DNA of 64,000 nt, from the NCBI GenBank assembly GCA_936450465.1, contig OW388297.1, forward strand, positions 60,144,581 through 60,208,580, written 5' to 3'. The stretch comes from Gibbula magus. Lineage: Eukaryota > Mollusca > Gastropoda > Trochida > Trochidae. The stretch's first letter is position 1, and each line of letters opens with the position of its first letter. A program made the position numbers and the translations under genes. Under the pieces are notes generated by a model. That model was not told the origin of the DNA. It searched no databases and saw nothing but the letters and a program-made list of their open reading frames with translations. Positions 45,995 to 58,217 of the stretch are shown one piece after another.

Positions 45995-47649
45995 GACAAG
46001 AGTTCACAAGATTGTCGTGATAATAAAGAGCAGTACAGTATGCTAGGTTTCACTGTTAGTGACGGGACGAACGGAATATATTTCCGCCGGATAAAATCGA
46101 TTTTGAATGCCTGTGATGACATATATCTCGTTACATGACATGATATACACTGCTTCAAACATGAGAGTATGCTGCTTGATAGTCTTAAGGTATGTTCCAA
46201 CACACATGAGGTGCTGCATTATTATTTCAAAGTGGTTTTCAGGACATACGGTTTGGTATTTAAAGTAAACTGATATGAAATATGGAAATTATGTTAGTGA
46301 CTTGGCGGCATGTACGTTCATTGACTTCAATTTGTTGACGCATCATTACTGCAAGACGTCATCGACGTCATATTCCTCTTTGAGTTAGTTACAAATATGA
46401 TATTTCACAAATATATGAGTCAAAGAACTGCCAAACAGTGTCTGTTTTCGGTTATTAATGTGTTACCAAGAACATTTATCAACTGTTAAGCATGACTCGA
46501 AACTATCAGTGTAGTTCCATATGCAGATACGCATAGAACTTTACTGTATTTACGGCACTCTTATCTCATTTGAACGGGTTTTGGTTTGCAGTTCCATTGC
46601 ATAACGTAGTTGTTTGATGTATTGAATTAATTGCAATTAGATAATCGTTCGTGATTTGATTGCCGACTTGCTGCGTGCCAACACACGGCAAGTGTTAATC
46701 AAATCACAATTTTTCAATTACAGTTAATGCAATACACATAACGTCAACATTGAAGGGAGGTAAGCCACATGCCACTGACTAATACTCTTTCCTTTTTCAG
46801 ACATCGCCCACCTCCATAATGAAGAAAATGCACATACAATGTTTGCTTCATAAATAAATAAGCTCCTTACAGTTACACACAGCGATTGACGTTTACATGC
46901 CTCATTTACCCCATTCATTCAGCGAGTGTCGCTTATGTTTATCACTACAACTTTGATCACAGGAAACTAATTCCTATAACCACTCATTTGGATAGAGAGT
47001 CACTTCAGTTTGGATAATACGACATATTGAAGCCCACTTTATAGTAAATACTCACCATTTAGTAAACACATGTCGGATAAAAAGAACATAGTTACTTTAC
47101 ATAGTTATGATTTTGATACACTTTATTAGGAATGATTTCTAAAGTATTCTTACGCTGTCTGGCTGAACATATTAAATTGTAAGAATCTATTTTCATATTA
47201 ATAGTTAACTCATTAAGGCTGAGAGCCGCACATATGCGACACATTAATTAGCTCCTCACAGCGAGTGAGCATAACGGAAAGACTTAATCATTACCCGTAA
47301 ACCATATAATATGTTTCAATTGTATTTTGAGTTCAGTAAATGAAGTGTCAGCTTGGGTATCTCATATAACAATACATCCGGTGTATTTAGTGATTTCTTT
47401 TGATTCATTGGCAATAAATGCAAAATGCTGTTTAGCTACGGGATTGATACTTACGCGAATACACATTCAATTAGAGTATAGAAATAACATGTAAACAAGC
47501 ATATTATTGGACAATCTTCTTCCTAAAGTCACGCCCCTATATGTAGCGTTTTATGCAATCATGTTTGAGCATCGAATGTCAATGATGTCTTGAGCATTTA
47601 CTTCAAATACGATGTATGTTGAGCGATGAAAATAGTTTTATATTTCGAG
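45995..47649. other. Interior of the 12.1-kb element, nothing recognised
   Basis: AT-rich sequence without recognised genes or repeats. Confidence 0.45.
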
Positions 47650-47760
47650 GCGAAATGGTCGTGTGGTAAGCTGTTGGTACAGTCAATGCTGGCGATAGTT
47701 GCCTTACTCTGAGAGCGTGGGTTCGAATCCCGCATGGGACTCGACCCGAAAAAGTACAAG
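47650..47760 (+). repeat. tRNA-derived SINE head
   Basis: An A-box-like TGGTCGTGTGG (47,657-47,667) and an exact B box GGTTCGAATCC (47,720-47,730) in tRNA spacing, followed by CGCATGGGACTCGACCCG. The long variable-arm-like region suggests a Ser- or Leu-type tRNA ancestor. The body after it is short. Not a functional tRNA by its acceptor stem. Confidence 0.6.
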
Positions 47761-47993
47761 AATTTGTACTATTGAAGGTAGTGTTATCCCAAATTTAACC
47801 ATGTTTTAGTTTTATATGTTTCAAATATATTCAAGTATATAAACATCATTTATTTGTTTCGTTAGTCCTCGCTTTCAGTATTTCCCTTTCATGCTGGCGA
47901 CCATCGCAAATCGCGTGTACAGGCTTCTCAATAATCACAAGTCTACACAACATTTGTAAATAAACACATGTCGGTGAGAAATAGGATTATTGA

Positions 47994-48722
47994 ATGTTTC
48001 TATATATGTCTATCTCTGAGAGTGAGTTTACTTCTGCTAGGAATTATTTAATGAATAAGGATAGAGCGGATAGGTTATTTCATCTATGGAATGATAGTGG
48101 TCAGTGTAATGGTAATAAGTTTCATAATTACCGCTTATTTAAACATTCCCTAAATACTGAATCTTATGTTTCAGCTTCTTTTCAGCGTTCACACCTCAGT
48201 ATACTCAGCAAATTACGATGTGGCACTTTTCCCTTAGAAATAGAATTAGGTAGGTTTTCCCGTCCTAAAGTACCTCTTAATCAAATATTATGTAAATTCT
48301 GTAACAGTAACTGTACAGAGGATGAAATTCACTTTCTCGCTGTTTGTAATTTTTACTCAGATTGAAAGTATGAATTTTGGAAATCTGTATCTTCGGCTGA
48401 CCCTTCCTTTCTACATCTCAACCCGACTGACCAGGCTGTATATTTATTATCTAGCAGTAGGTTATGTAAGCCACTGGCTGCCTTAATATACAGACGGAGG
48501 TTGCGCCTCACTTAATTTTAATAATTCAATCCTTGTATATGCAATGTTTTATATCCATATTCATCTATATTTTAATATGAACAAAGTAATATGGTGCCTC
48601 ATAGGCCTTTGTAGACCGGGTGCTATCTTTTTATCTGCAATGTTTTTATATCATGTGAATATTGTTATATTATGCCATATGTGAAATGTATGTATGCACG
48701 TGACACCGAAATAAAATACTTT
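47994..48722 (+). pseudogene. Non-LTR retrotransposon C-terminal fragment 2 with 3' UTR
   Basis: The open frame 47,994-48,365 contains RSHLSILSKLRCGTFPLEIE and a terminal zinc motif CKFCNSNCTEDEIHFLAVC (C-x2-C...H-x4-C), the usual C-terminus of LINE polyproteins in molluscs and cnidarians. After a stop, similarity continues to IYRRRLRLT at 48,515. The 3' UTR ends with GAAATAAAATAC (48,709-48,720). 5'-truncated, as is typical of LINE copies. A different copy from the one at 44,945. Confidence 0.8.
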
Positions 48723-49780
48723 TCCTCTTTCTTCTCTTCTTCTTCTATAACGTGTTTTTTTGTTTTCACTGTCGGCGGTAGATATAAATAATACACTCTT
48801 TAAACATATTCATAAACTTGCTGGCATTATTTAAGTGTTCAATAATACCCTTTTCCCTAAATTCCCTAATTGTAAAATGAAAACTTTCACACTGTTATAA
48901 TAAAAGTATTTTTGTCTCGTCTAATACATAAAAAATATCCAAATTTTAAAAACATGTAACTATACTAAGTGACAAACAGTTACAAGTGATACAGACCAAG
49001 ATTAAATATAAATGCAGGTAAATAAAGACGTTCACTTTTACACATTGATTAAATAGATATCTTACAGGATGTTAAGTTTGGCAAACTTATCACAGCACTG
49101 TATATATCATAATTGTTCATCTGTAAGATCTGACAATATATAACTAATAAGCAGCAAATAAATTCAATATCGGATATCTTAATGTTACATCATTTACAAT
49201 AGTTCCGTATCACCCATTTCCTGTCTACTTTTGATCGTTATGCAAGACACAACAAACAATCAGTCATGTTTATGACATGCCACTCGCTCTCGCTAAATCA
49301 GAGGTGACGAAGTCTAATTGGTCTCGCTGCACCCAGGTGCTAGTGGACCTGGCGGGCCAGGCGTTGAGCTGTTAAATACCTGTCGGCGTTAATGAGTTAA
49401 TTATGTTACCTATTCAAATATGAAAGCATAACTCGCGCTCATAGACATTTAATATACCATATACATTGAAATTTGAACATGTCACTGTCGTAACACTTTT
49501 TTAAACCCTTTACTACGTTGTTGCAAAACATCTGGCATATCAAATGTATTTCAAATGTATTAGACATGAAATTATCACATGTGTACGAGAATTCAGTTTC
49601 TTATGATCAATCGGCAATTAAACAAGGTAATATATCTGTTACGGTACTGAAACACATTCAATCAGACTATAGTAATGATATAATATTTGACACATCTGCT
49701 ACATCTAGCCTCTCTCCAATCTCAAGCATAAATACCACGCATCCACGGGAAAATGTTTTTCAAAGACATATGAAATGAAA
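48723..49780. other. Interior of the 12.1-kb element, right part
   Basis: No recognised gene. The repeat at 49,325-49,372 (CCCAGGTGCTAGTGGACC) matches 3,010-3,068. The open frame 49,518-49,778 has no recognised domain. Confidence 0.45.
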
Positions 49781-49789
49781 ACATTCGAA

Positions 49790-49900
49790 ATGTTCGCGAA
49801 ACACACGAGATACTTTCGCGAAACACACGCGAAACTTTCGTGAAACTCACACGAGATTTTCTCGAAACTTTCGCGTGAGTTTCGCGAAATTTCGCGAAAC
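49790..49900. repeat. CGCGAAA subterminal array, right
   Basis: TTCGCGAAACACACGAGATA, TTTCGCGAAACACACGCG and inverted TTTCGCGTGAGTTTCGCG units. It mirrors the left array at 37,828. Confidence 0.85.
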
Positions 49901-49928
49901 TTGGTACTTTCTTTATTGGACAACTGTA

Positions 49929-49999
49929 CATGCTATGAGACGAGTTGACTAAAGCTGAATCCTCTGAACGAATCAGGAGAGCTTTGAGAAAACAGACAC
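49929..49999 (+). pseudogene. Copia integrase fragment between two insertions
   Basis: A 71-bp remnant encodes DELTKAESSERIRRALRKQT, the segment that follows the integrase core. A stop (TGA where CGA is likely) precedes it. The left edge is the 12.1-kb element; the right edge is the first copy of the hAT target duplication. Confidence 0.8.
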
Positions 50000-51998
50000 T
50001 AGGGCTTCCACGGGTACTCGAGTACGAGTCGGGTTTAGCTGGACTTGAGTCCATTTTCTTGGACTCGAGGACTCGATAAAAGATTTATTTCACATTAATT
50101 TCAGTCATCCTGTGCAAGTTATATACTACATGTTGAACAACTGCAGTGGAACCCCTATATGTAGTGGTTATACCACATTACCTTCCATACGTTACAAGTG
50201 AACAGTCACACCAGCGTTGGTCGAATCGGCTACTTTCATTACCACAGTCACAAATATCAGTGAAACTCATACAATGCAACCAAATAAAATATTGAATGAT
50301 GGCATCAGATGAAGTTTATACCAACACATGTAATATGAAGCTTATATATGGTTTATATGCCTTTTGTTCATTAATAATTCTATGTTGGTCGAATTGGCAA
50401 GCAAGAGTAGACAGGATTCATATTTATTGCTGAATGTAACTCTTTTTCATAACAAGGATAAACTAAATGTATTATCTTATTATTTCAGTATATTTGTAAA
50501 ATAAAAAGGCAATCATTTAAATCGCATATCATAACAGAATAATTATAATGATACCGACATATGAGGTGAAATAATCCATGTCAAGTGCATAGTCAAATCA
50601 TCAGGGGCACAACCAATCAAACTGCGAGAATGTTAATAGTTTGGACATAACTCAACCCACATATGGAATAAGAAACGAATTTACAGATTAAGAATGAATG
50701 TAAATCTATAAGCGGTCCATTTCTTAGTAGGGATGTGAATTTATCAACGAAATTGTTGACATTGAATTACTACGTATCTTTCTAAATTAACCTATAGAAG
50801 TAGGATAAATTCGATTTGTTTACCAGTCTGATTAAAATCGACCTTGTTCCGAGGAATAAAATTTGCAAAATAATATATCTACCGGGATACGAACAGGTTC
50901 TGTAGGTCTGAGAACACCCCGTATAGGCTTGTGTTCCGAACCAGTTTAGCGCAGCCAAAGCCCAGTCAAATAGCTGACCAATCACATCATAGTTTTTAAA
51001 CGGTCGCTGTTTTGAAAGCATTTGGAACAGACAAAAAGATAGCTGTTTGGAGTTATCTGACCCTAACTTCTCGCATCGAAAGCATTTGTTGGGCATCTTT
51101 TGATTGGCTACCTGAACTGCGCTCGAACACGCTAGTCTACGGACTGTTTCCAGACGGTTTGGCGTGGAAATCTCCGAACGATATGAGTTCGTATCCCGGT
51201 AGATGCACTATTTTGCACATTTTTCCCGCGGAATACCGTCGGTTTTAATCAGACTGATTTGTTTACTACCCTATGTCTTAATTATTAATAATAAATATCT
51301 CAACCAATTTCTACTTTATACTTGCCACCCTTCATGAAATAATCAAGACCATTCTCTGTTTATAAACATGGCAGGAAGTTTAGTGACCATGTGAGTTATA
51401 TATACTTATATATCTTATATGATTTTCAAGATTATCGCTTACTTTATATGTTTATATATGGTTTCAATTATAAGCATTATATGCATTCATTCCTCGCTAT
51501 TCATTATCGATATTTCTTACACTTGATATGAAAATTAGAACAATGACACGCTGTAACATATTTATTCAATGGTACCCCTCTCTGTAACCTGCTATGCCTT
51601 TGTCACTGAAGTAGAATATAAGTAAATATTTTTCTATTGCAATTTTCCTTCTCTGTCATCTGCATGCCTTTATCACAGAGATAGAAAATATATAACCTAA
51701 ATATCATTTTATTTGAACCTAAAAAGGTATTAGATTTATCAACTGTAGAGCTGAACGTTGCATGGGTACTGATTATTTTTGGGGACATATGGCCATATTG
51801 TCTGGTGAAACGGGTAGTAGTTCGCACTGTAATCTAAAACCTCAAAGGCAAACAAAATGTTAGAGTGACATGCTGGTACGTAGTTGAAAGGGGTTAATTT
51901 CGAGTACTCGAGTCCGAGTCGATCAAAGTCCGAGTCGAGTCCAACCCCTCGAGTACTCGAGTCCATTTTTTTTTACCCGTGGAAGCCCTTACAGACAC
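49992..51998. mobile_element. hAT-like non-autonomous element with 8-bp duplication (1,991 bp)
   Basis: The element is 50,000-51,990, flanked by the direct duplication ACAGACAC (49,992-49,999 and 51,991-51,998). Ends: TAGGGCTTCCACGGGTACTC and, inverted, AAGGGCTTCCACGGGTA. Next to the ends are many CTCGAG/GAGTCC units (GTACTCGAGTACGAGTC). Length of duplication and the AGGGCTTCC termini fit hAT. No transposase inside; the centre holds another palindromic insertion. Confidence 0.88.
50789..51275. mobile_element. Palindromic MITE nested in the hAT-like element
   Basis: Diverged inverted arms with CAGTCTGATTAAAATCGACC and its counterpart GGTTTTAATCAGACTG, and TCTACCGGGATACGAAC and its counterpart GTTCGTATCCCGGTAGA. 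The centre is near 51,030. Confidence 0.7.
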
Positions 51999-52210
51999 GA
52001 TCAGATTCTGGACCTTCTGAACAGGGAGATAAAGTATACTACAGGAGACCTGACAGCACAAAGTGGCAAGGGCCCGCCACAGTTATTGGGCACGATGGAG
52101 TTGTGATTTTTGCCAGACATGGTGGAAGTTTGGTCAGAGTACATAAATCAAGACTGCGCAGAAGATAAGAGATGATAGTGAAGATAAAGAGGTCGAGGAA
52201 ATGGAAGATA
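51991..52210 (+). pseudogene. Copia integrase C-terminal domain fragment
   Basis: The frame resumes with RSDSGPSEQGDKVYYRRPDS and continues WQGPATVIGHDGVVIFARHG and RVHKSRLRRR, the small beta-barrel C-terminal domain of copia integrases. After a shift, DDSEDKEVEEMEDK follows up to the point where a family B element begins. In frame with the fragment left of the hAT element when one copy of the duplication is ignored. Confidence 0.85.
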
Positions 52211-53022
52211 AACAAGCAGACAGAGTCTGCCATATCCCCCACCTTTGGGAAAATTTATAGAAGAATAGTTGTTGAATAACAGTGACTATGAAACTTTTTT
52301 CAACTAAACACAACACACAAAATTTCAGCTCCTTAGACAAAGTGGTTCTGGAGAAGAAGACAAAATGCGAAAAGTTTACAGACGGCTGGACACCGTGCAA
52401 TACCAAAAGCCCATCGGGCCTTTCAGGCACATCTACACATGATGATTGTTCCACACACCAAGTTTCGTTGAGATATGTCTTATAGTTTTCGAGTTCTGTT
52501 CCGGAAACGAAATTCTAAGTTACATTTCCAAGGAAACGGTCAAAAAAAATAACTCGAAGAAGTTAAAAATCCCAAAAGGTACATCTACACATGATGATTG
52601 TTCCACACACCAAGTTTCGTTGAGATATGTCTTATAGTTTTCGAGTTCTGTTCCGGAAACGAAATTCTAAGTTACATTTCCATGGAAACGGTCAAAAAAA
52701 ATAACTCGAAGAAGTTGAAAACCCCAAAAGGCAAATCTACACATGATGATTGTTCCACAAACCAAGTTTCGTTGAGATATGTCCTATAGTTTTCAAGTTC
52801 TGTTCCGGAAACGAAATTCTAAGTTAAATTTCCATGGAAACGGTCAAAAAAAATAACTCAAAGAAGTTGAAAACCCCAAAAGGCACATATACACATGATG
52901 ATTGTTCCACACACCAAGTTTCGTTGTTATATGTCTTATGGTTTTCGAGTTCTGCTCCGGAAACAAAATCGGGACGGACGGAGCCCATTTCAATATCCCC
53001 CCAACTATGTTGGCGGGGGATA
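52211..53022 (+). repeat. Family B element inserted in the copia gene
   Basis: It starts AACAAGCAGACAGAGTCTGC then ATATCCCCCACC. A family A/pearl-like stretch follows (AAGCCCATCGGGCCTTT at 52,408), then four ~152-bp monomers (TTTCGTTGAGATATGTCTT, TCTGTTCCGGAAACGAAAT), GACGGACGG, and the 3' hairpin TATCCCCCCAACTATGTTGG with GCGGGGGATAA. The flanking copia codons (GAAGATA and AAAGATGAG) join to an unbroken frame if the element is ignored, so no more than one base of target was duplicated. Confidence 0.88.
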
Positions 53023-53431
53023 AAAAGATGAGACTAGCAAAAGAAGTCTACTGTCAGATGTCATGGATGATGAAGGAGACGGTGACTCTGGTGTAAGAGA
53101 CTTTGAATTGAGGAAACCAGACTGGTGCAATGTGAAAAGTGGTCAAAACATCACCTATTAACACATGGATACAGGCGAACTGTTGAAAGCCAAAGTGATT
53201 AGCAGAGCAGGTAAAGCCACTGGAAGGAACAATGGTACAATGTTGAGTTACAAGATGAAGAAATACAAGGTGTAAGACAATCTGTTGACCTATGTCAAGT
53301 TAAAAATCTCAATATTTTGATAGAATATGATGACCAAACAGAATCCACTGATAGAGTACAGAACAATGACAGTTCACATGAGGAAGTGCTGATTACTGAG
53401 GGTATTTCATGGACTGAATCCCAACAAGCAG
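53023..53431 (+). pseudogene. Copia polyprotein segment between integrase and reverse transcriptase
   Basis: It encodes DETSKRSLLSDVMDDEGDGD and DFELRKPDWCNVKSGQNI, then SKVISRAGKATGRNNG-like sequence in shifted frames and EGISWTESQQAE at its end. Such acidic linkers with little conservation sit between integrase and RT in copia elements. Several stops. The right edge is a family G element. Confidence 0.7.
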
Positions 53432-54096
53432 AACTAGAAATATGTGCATGTGATGCACTGTGATGTCCCCCGCTCCAACTTTCAATCCAACCTAGTCATA
53501 TTACCCTTATTTTTCACTTATGCTAAGCACTAAGTTCAATACTGCATTAATAACGAGAAATAAAAAATCCAGAATAGCCAAAGTAGCAAAAGGCACCACT
53601 CTATCACTAGGTCTAAGCAAATACCAAGTTTGGTGAAAAAATATTGAACAGTTTTGGAGATAGAGGCCGGAAAAGGTCCCTACCCCCAATATGCACTAAG
53701 TTGAAATTGTTTCCATGGAAACCAGAAAAAATAAAAAATTCAGAATAACCAAAATAGCAAAAGGCACCACTCCACCACTAGGTGTAACCACATAACAAGT
53801 TTCGCAAAGAAATACTTGATAGATTTTGAAATAGAGGCCGGAAAACGTCCCTACCCCCAATATGCACTAAGTTCAAATTGTTTCCATGGAAACCAGAAAA
53901 AATTTAAAAAATTCAGAATAACCAAAATATCAAAAGGCACCACTCCACCACTAGGTCCAACCACATACCAAGTTTCGTGAAAAAATATTGAACGTTTTTT
54001 GAGATATGGCCCGGAAAAGAAAGCATTTCGGAATAACGGAATAACGGAATAACGGAATGACGGAAAGGCGGAATGACGGACGGAGGCGAAAACATT
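53432..54096 (+). repeat. Family G element inserted in the copia gene, 3'-truncated
   Basis: It starts AACTAGAAATATGTGCATG, TGATGCAC (hairpin GTGCATGTGATGCAC), then GATGTCCCCCGC. It has about three ~180-bp monomers (AGGCACCACTCCACCACTAGG, GAAATTGTTTCCATGGAAAC). Its tail is GGAATAACGGAATGACGG and GGACGGAGG. The complementary 3' box expected from the other families (GCGGGGGACAT) is missing. Confidence 0.75.
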
Positions 54097-54750
54097 ATGT
54101 CTCCCGAAAATAATACCAGCGACATTGAGAGAGATTCTCAAAAATGCTCAAGTGAGTCTCTGAAGGTTGTTTTGGCTGTCATGGCTCAAAACAAATGGAT
54201 GCCAAGGTCAATGGACATCAAAACAGCATTTTTGCAGGGCCAAACAATAGACAGGGATATTTACATCAATCCGCCTAAAGAACTGGAAAGTAACAAGGTG
54301 TGGAGGCTAAAGAAATGTGTCTATAGATTGGGTGATGCATCCCACAAATGGTATGAAAGAGTCAAGCAAGCGTTCACAAGTCTCAAAGGACAAGTCTCTA
54401 AATTAGACCCTGCAGTTTTCCACTGGCACAATGAAGATGGCAAACTGATTGGCTTGCTGGCATGTCATGTTGATGACTTTATTTGGAGCTGAAATGAAGA
54501 ATTTCAATCAAACATTATTCCATCTGTCCATGAACAGTTCAATGTTGGGAAAGAGCAAAGTCAAATTTTTCAGTATGTGGGAATAGAAATGAAATGCGAC
54601 AAGAATGAAATAAGACTCAGTCAGCAAACATATGCCGAAAATTTGACATTCATTGAAGTGGAGAGATCCAGAGCTATGAAAAAGGAAGAAGTGTTGACTG
54701 AAGAAGAGCGAGCTTTGTACTGATCAAATGTAGGCCAGATTCTGTGGATT
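54097..54750 (+). pseudogene. Copia-like reverse transcriptase
   Basis: Contains SMDIKTAFLQGQTIDRDIY, VWRLKKCVYRLGDASHKWY and the catalytic box LLACHVDDFIWS (VDD, with H for the usual Y). GLGDASHKWY is typical of invertebrate copia elements. A TGA stop follows at about 54,490 and another at 54,721 (both in positions where CGA or similar is usual). The N-terminal part of RT before KVVLAVMAQN is short. Confidence 0.9.
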
Positions 54751-55400
54751 GCCAGACAGAGCCGAACAGATGTGTTGTATGACGCTTCCAGATTGTCACC
54801 CATCTACAAACATGCCAAAGTGGAACATTTAATGGAGATAAACAAAGTCATCAAACAGATCAAAGTAGAAAAAGTGAGTTTAAAGTATATAGAGTTACCC
54901 GATTCAGAAATGGAGCTACTTGTCTACAGTGATGCAAGTTTTGGTAATCTCCCAGATGGGAGTAGCCAAGGAGTTTTTGTCATTTTTATATCCAATGAAG
55001 AAGGACGGGTGATGCCGATCTGTTGGAACTCGAAAAAGTGAGACAGGTAGTAAGAAGCACCATTGCAGCCGAAACTTTAGCCATGATAGACGGTGTAGAT
55101 ATGGGAATATTCATATCCTCGTTGTGCACAGAGTTAAAGACTGGCAAAACAACCCCATTGATGTTACCATTGGCAGTGGTCACAGACTGCAAATCTCTTT
55201 ATGACAATCTGAAATCTACCAACATGCCAATAGAAAAAAGACTTAGAATGGAAATTAGTGCTATCAAAGAAATTAAGGAAAACGGCATGATTAAGAAAAT
55301 TCAATGGGTGGACACCAGACAGCAGCTCTCTGACTGTTTGACAAAGAGAGGGTCATCACCAGCAAAGCTGCTCCAAGTCCTCAGTGAGGGGCGACTTTGA
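54751..55400 (+). pseudogene. Copia-like RNase H and C-terminus
   Basis: Reads ILWIARQSRTDVLYDASRLS, then the RNase H core with LLVYSDASFGNLPDGSSQG, RSTIAAETLAMIDGVD, VVTDCKSLYDNLKS and IQWVDTRQQLSDCLTKRGS, ending in a stop at 55,398-55,400. One frameshift near 55,038 (after CWNSKK). The four acidic residues of RNase H appear to be present. This is the end of the polyprotein; a following LTR was not found. Confidence 0.9.
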
Positions 55401-55439
55401 AAATTCTGCCGATATAGGAACTTGAACTTTTAACCCTGT

Positions 55440-56032
55440 ACAAAGTTTTAATCACAATTTTAAATCTGCAACTTAGAATCCCCATTGGCCAAGGAGTCTG
55501 CACACAACTTTTCAGCTCTCTAAACCTTTTGGAACTTGAGAAGAAGATGAAAATAGGTTTTTAAGGTTGTGACCCCTGTGACCCCATTTGGGGTCATGGG
55601 GTCACGAAATCTACAATTTAGAACCCCAATTGGCCAAGGAGTCTGCTCACAACTTTTCAGCTCTCTAGACCTTTTGGAACTGGAGAAGAAGATGAAAATA
55701 GGTTTTTAAGGTTGTGACCCCTGTGACCCCATTTGGGGTCATGGGGTCACGAAATCTACAATTTAGAACCCCAATTGGCCAAGGAGTCTGCTCACAACTT
55801 TTCAGCTCTCTAGACCTTTTGGAACTGGAGAAGAAGATGGAAATAGGTTTTAAGGTTGTGACCCCTGTGGGGTCATGGGGTCATGAAATCTACAATTTAG
55901 AATCCCCATTGGCCAAGGAGTCTGCACATAAAATTTCAGCTCTCTAGAGTCTAAAAAGCGAAAAGTTTACGGACAGATGGACAGACGCCTGACGCCATGC
56001 CATAAGCCCATCAGTCCAGATGAGCTAAAAAT
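55440..56032 (+). repeat. Family A element without 5' end
   Basis: About three monomers (CACAACTTTTCAGCTCTCTA, GGAACTGGAGAAGAAGATG), a degenerate GGACAGATGGACAGACG tract and the 3' module ending CAGATGAGCTAAAAAT. Confidence 0.85.
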
Positions 56033-56059
56033 TGAAAATAACCAATTGGTTCATATGAT

Positions 56060-57625
56060 AACAAGCAGACAGAGTCGGCCATATCCCCCGCCTTTGGGAA
56101 AATTTATTGAAGAATAGTTGTTGAATAACAGTGACTATGAACCTTTTTTCAACTAAACACAACACACAAAATTTCAGCTCCTTAGACAAAGTGGTTCTGG
56201 AGAAGAAGACAAAATGCGAAAAGTTTACAGACGGCTGGATACTGTGCAATGCCATAAGCCGATCGGGCCTTTCAGGCACATCTACACATGATGATTGTCT
56301 AAGTTACATTTCCATGGAAACGGTCCAAAAATATAACTCAAAGAAGTTGAAAACCCCAAAAGGCACATCTACACATGATGATTGTTCCACACACCAAGTT
56401 TTGTTGAGATATGTCTAATAGTTTTCGAGTTCTGTTCCGGAAACGAAATTCTAGGTTACATTTCTATGGAAACGGTAAAAATAATATTTCTAAGAAGTTG
56501 AAAACAACAAAAGGCACATCTAGACATGATGATTGTTCCACACACCAAGTTTCGTTGAGATATGTCTTATAGTTTTCGAGTTCTGTCCCGGAAATGAAAT
56601 TCTAAGTTACATTTCCATGGAAACGGTAAAAAAAAAAATAACTCGAAGAAGTTGAAAACCCAAAAAGGCACATCTAGACATGATGATTGTTCAACACACC
56701 AAGTTTCGTTGAGATATGTCTTACAGTTTTCGAGTTCTGTACCGGAAACGAAATTCTAAGTTACATTTCCATGGAAACGGTCCAAAAAAATAACTCGAAG
56801 AAGTTGAAAACCCCAAAAGGCACATCTACGCATGATGATTGTTCCACACGCCAAGTTTCGTTGAGATATGTCTTATAGTTTTCGAGTTCTGCTCCGGAAA
56901 CGAAATTCTAAGTTACATTTCCATGGAAACGGTAAAAAAAAATAACTCGAAGAAGTTGAAAACCCCAAAAGGCACATCTACACATGATGATTGTTCCACA
57001 CACCAAGTTTTGTTGAGATATGTCTTATAGTTTTCAAGTTCTGTTCCGGAAACGAGATTCTAAGTTAAATTTCCATGGAAACGGTAAAAAAAAATAACTC
57101 GAAGAAGTTGAAAACCCCAAAAGGCACATCTACACATGATGATTGTTCCACACACCAAGTTTTGTTGAGATATGGCTTATGGTTTAAGAGTTCTGCTCCG
57201 GAAACGAAATTCTAAGTTACATTTCCATGGAAACGGTAAAAAAAAATAACTCGAAGAAGTTGAAAACCCCAAAAGGCACATCTACACATGATGATTGTTC
57301 CACACACCAAGTTTCGTTGAGATGTGTCTTATAGTTTTCAAGTTCTGTTCCGGAAACGAAATTCTAAGTTACATTTCCATGAAAATGGTCCAAAAAAATA
57401 ACTCGAAGAAGTTGAAAACCCCAAAAGGCACATCTAGACATGATGATTGTTCCACACACCAAGTTTCGTTGAGATATGTCTTATAGTTTTCGAGTTCTGC
57501 TCCGGAAACAAAATCGGGACGGACGGACGGATGGACGAACGGACGGACGAACGGACGGACGGACGAACGGACGGACGGACGGAGCCCATTTCAATATCCC
57601 CCCCCAACTATGTTGGCGGGGGATA
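56060..57625 (+). repeat. Family B element, complete, eight or more monomers
   Basis: It starts AACAAGCAGACAGAGTCGG then CATATCCCCCGCC. It has the same internal A-like piece as the copy at 52,211, ~152-bp monomers, a long GGAC/GAAC tract (57,516-57,582) and the 3' hairpin CCCCCCAACTATGTTGGCGG, ending GGGGATAA at 57,625. The 5' CATATCCCCCGCC is complementary to GGCGGGGGATA at the 3' end. Confidence 0.9.
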
Positions 57626-58073
57626 ATTATGAAGTGCGCAACTTAGGCGGGTTACAGCTATATGTTCCCGTAATAGGGCCTCAGTCGCGAGAGGAAAGCG
57701 AGACAGCCTGTACGGGCCCACAGGACCCGGGCCAATGTAAACACTTAGGTGATAATTAGCCACCAAGGAGATAAAGCCCGACAAAATTGGCCTTTTGTAA
57801 AGCTAATTATCGATGCGTTACGGGTCAACAATGCACACGAAATTTAGTGTGATTTTTGTAGAACATTTCGGCCGGACATTGACAAAAGACTCGTTTTCGT
57901 AGCGAACTTCAAGGCTTTAATACAAAGCTTCTCATGGAGCGAATCACGGAGACAATTTGTCTTGTATCTCGCTGTGCCAGAGATCTGGGTCTCGCGGGCA
58001 GGCACCTCAGAATCGTCTATGGCCATCCCGGACCATGCTGGCTCCCACATATTAGGGTTAAGTTTTAACATAC
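57626..58073. other. ACTR3 intron next to exon, with inverted partner of 5,031 repeat
   Basis: GC-richer than the surroundings. 57,751-57,810 is the reverse complement of 5,031-5,106. The rest is not recognised. Confidence 0.5.
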
Positions 58074-58217
58074 TTTGATGGCCTTTGCAGTTTCAAGAGA
58101 CTGCTCTGGAGGGATTCCAGCTTCACGTTCTCTCAATAGCTGCTGTATGAAGAATGTGATGTCTCGTCCAGCTATCGGAATGTGTTTGATGCAGCTTCCA
58201 ATCACATACCCTTCAGC
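58074..58217 (-). CDS. ACTR3: ACTR3 internal exon, 48 codons
   Basis: Minus-strand exon between acceptor CATGTTTCAG and donor GTATGT. It encodes [20 protein letters not shown], continuing [20 protein letters not shown] and ending LETAKAIK, matching Arp3 around human residues 181-228. [19 protein letters not shown] is a hallmark of Arp3 and not of conventional actin. 144 nt, phase 0 at both ends. The donor opens the 37.6-kb intron which holds most of this window. Upstream exons must lie beyond 64,000. Confidence 0.97.

Noticed and set aside
47650..47760. Functional tRNA gene
   Set aside because: Polymerase III boxes are good, but the acceptor stem does not pair and the region resembles a SINE head.
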